Shown here piece after piece: positions 63,623 to 64,000 of a stretch of 64,000 nt of DNA. Numbering within the stretch: the first letter of the stretch is position 1; every line of letters begins with the position of its first letter. The notes beneath the pieces are model-generated. The model worked only from the letters and a program-made list of their open reading frames with translations. It was not told where the DNA came from and made no database searches. The translations under genes were made by a program, and so were the position numbers. Source of the stretch: Leptidea sinapis (lineage: Eukaryota > Arthropoda > Insecta > Lepidoptera > Pieridae); the NCBI RefSeq assembly GCF_905404315.1, contig NC_066280.1, forward strand, positions 14,393,001 through 14,457,000. Reading direction: 5' to 3'.

Positions 63623-64000
63623 AGGATGGCCGCCGCTCAAAAGTATGATAACTACATTATGGGTATCGTATCCCAGGTTCTCGAGGGTGCTGAGAACAAT
63701 TTTGTGATAATTTTTCAAATCCAAGATGGCCGCCGCACAAAAATATGTATTCAGCAATATGGATATCGTGTCCGAGGTTCTCGAGGGTGAAGAAATCAAT
63801 TTTGGGATCATTTTTAAATCCGAGATGGCCGCCGCTCAAAAGTATGATCACTAGATTATGGGTATCGTATCAGAGGTTCTCGAGGGTGCTGAGAACGATT
63901 TTGAGATCATTATTCAAATCCAAGATGGCCGCCGCACAAAATTATGATTTCAGCAATATGGATATCGTACCCGAGGTTCTCGAGGGTGCAGGGAAAGATT
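63615..64000 (+). repeat. Satellite at the right edge, cut by the window
   Basis: Continues in phase with B1, A3 (here with CAATATGG rather than CAATATTG), GATCACTAG-type B and A1 units, and stops mid-monomer. It follows the order at 19.2-19.6 kb and 60.0-60.4 kb, so the array extends past the window. Confidence 0.9.

Larger units (their letters stand above)
1..64000 (+). repeat. ~100-bp satellite DNA array filling the window
   Basis: Every stretch of the window can be read as head-to-tail copies of one ~100-bp monomer with fixed landmarks: AAGATGGCCGCCGC, an AT-rich middle, GTTCTCGAGG, and TGATCATTTTT. Block offsets are whole multiples of 99.5-99.7 bp (597 = 6 units, 2,988 = 30, 3,290 = 33, 4,985 = 50), and individual monomers are 99 or 100 bp. 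Only two segments run in the opposite direction (about 41,579-41,780 and 50,722-51,302). No unique sequence, transposon or gene interrupts the array, and both window ends are inside it. Such arrays are characteristic of eukaryotic heterochromatin. A centromeric role cannot be shown from sequence alone. The species is not identifiable. Confidence 0.98.

Noticed and set aside
1..64000. Many short open frames of 60-120 codons on both strands, often starting at the ATG in AAGATGGCC
   Set aside because: They recur with the monomer, overlap on both strands, have no independent coding signature, and are broken wherever a 99- or 100-bp unit shifts the frame (100 is not a multiple of 3). The good start context CAAGATGG is a property of the repeat. 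None is annotated as a gene.
1..64000. CRISPR array
   Set aside because: Repeats are contiguous, vary in subtype and have no unique spacers; unit length and context are those of satellite DNA.
1..64000. LINE-1 fragment, suggested by the CCAAGATGGCCG string
   Set aside because: The similarity is limited to about 12 bases; no other L1 sequence, poly(A) tail or target-site duplication is present.

Overview
The whole 64,000-base window is one uninterrupted array of eukaryotic satellite DNA. The monomer is about 100 bp (99 or 100 bp; exact block offsets such as 2,988 = 30 units and 4,985 = 50 units give a mean near 99.6-99.7 bp), so the window holds roughly 640 monomers. Both window ends lie inside the array. 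I see no protein-coding gene, tRNA, rRNA, CRISPR array or recognisable transposon. The many short open frames are by-products of the repeat. The sequence does not identify the species. Satellite organisation on this scale points to a eukaryotic heterochromatic or centromeric/pericentromeric block; the preserved CpG content argues against an old, heavily methylated array.

Each monomer in the main (+) orientation has the same landmarks: an AAGATGGCCGCCGC segment, a subtype-specific AT-rich middle, a GTTCTCGAGG core containing CTCGAG, and a TGATCATTTTT tail. Two families are intermixed. Family A has CACAAAA followed by a TTTCAGCAATATGGATATCG-like middle. Family B has CTCAAAAGTATGATAACTA followed by ATTATGGGTATCG. 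Each has several subtypes, and they do not strictly alternate.

Layout. (1) 1-14 kb: a more mixed sector with older partial duplications (offsets 3,788 and 4,087), an 898-bp 9-mer duplication, and 4-mer and 5-mer duplications. (2) 14-28 kb: a 4.2-kb block duplicated at an offset of 4,985 bp, then a 3,290-bp (33-mer) tandem duplication. (3) 28.6-38.2 kb: a 2,988-bp (30-mer) tandem duplication and a 1.34-kb block (block D) marked by private indels that recurs four times. (4) 36.1-53.2 kb: a 5.49-kb block duplicated at an offset of about 8,458 bp, each copy followed by a segment in reverse orientation. (5) 53.6-55.4 kb: three tandem copies of a 6-mer unit. (6) 56.1-62.4 kb: a block duplicated at an offset of 3,788 bp. 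A 1.2-1.3-kb block (module M) recurs at 17.6, 30.7, 42.4, 52.0 and 62.4 kb.

The most notable structure is a family of three related orientation-switch junctions sharing one palindrome centre (two 24-bp arms around CCAT). At 51.3 kb a reverse-oriented arm of about 581-585 bp precedes the centre, at 41.78 kb about 202-206 bp, and at 30.0 kb only a few bases. The reverse arm at 41.58 kb begins at a 4-bp TATC shared by both ends of the sequence missing relative to the 50-51 kb copy, which is the signature of a microhomology deletion. I see no new gene system; the interest lies in how the satellite was rearranged and in a YY1-like motif present in most monomers.
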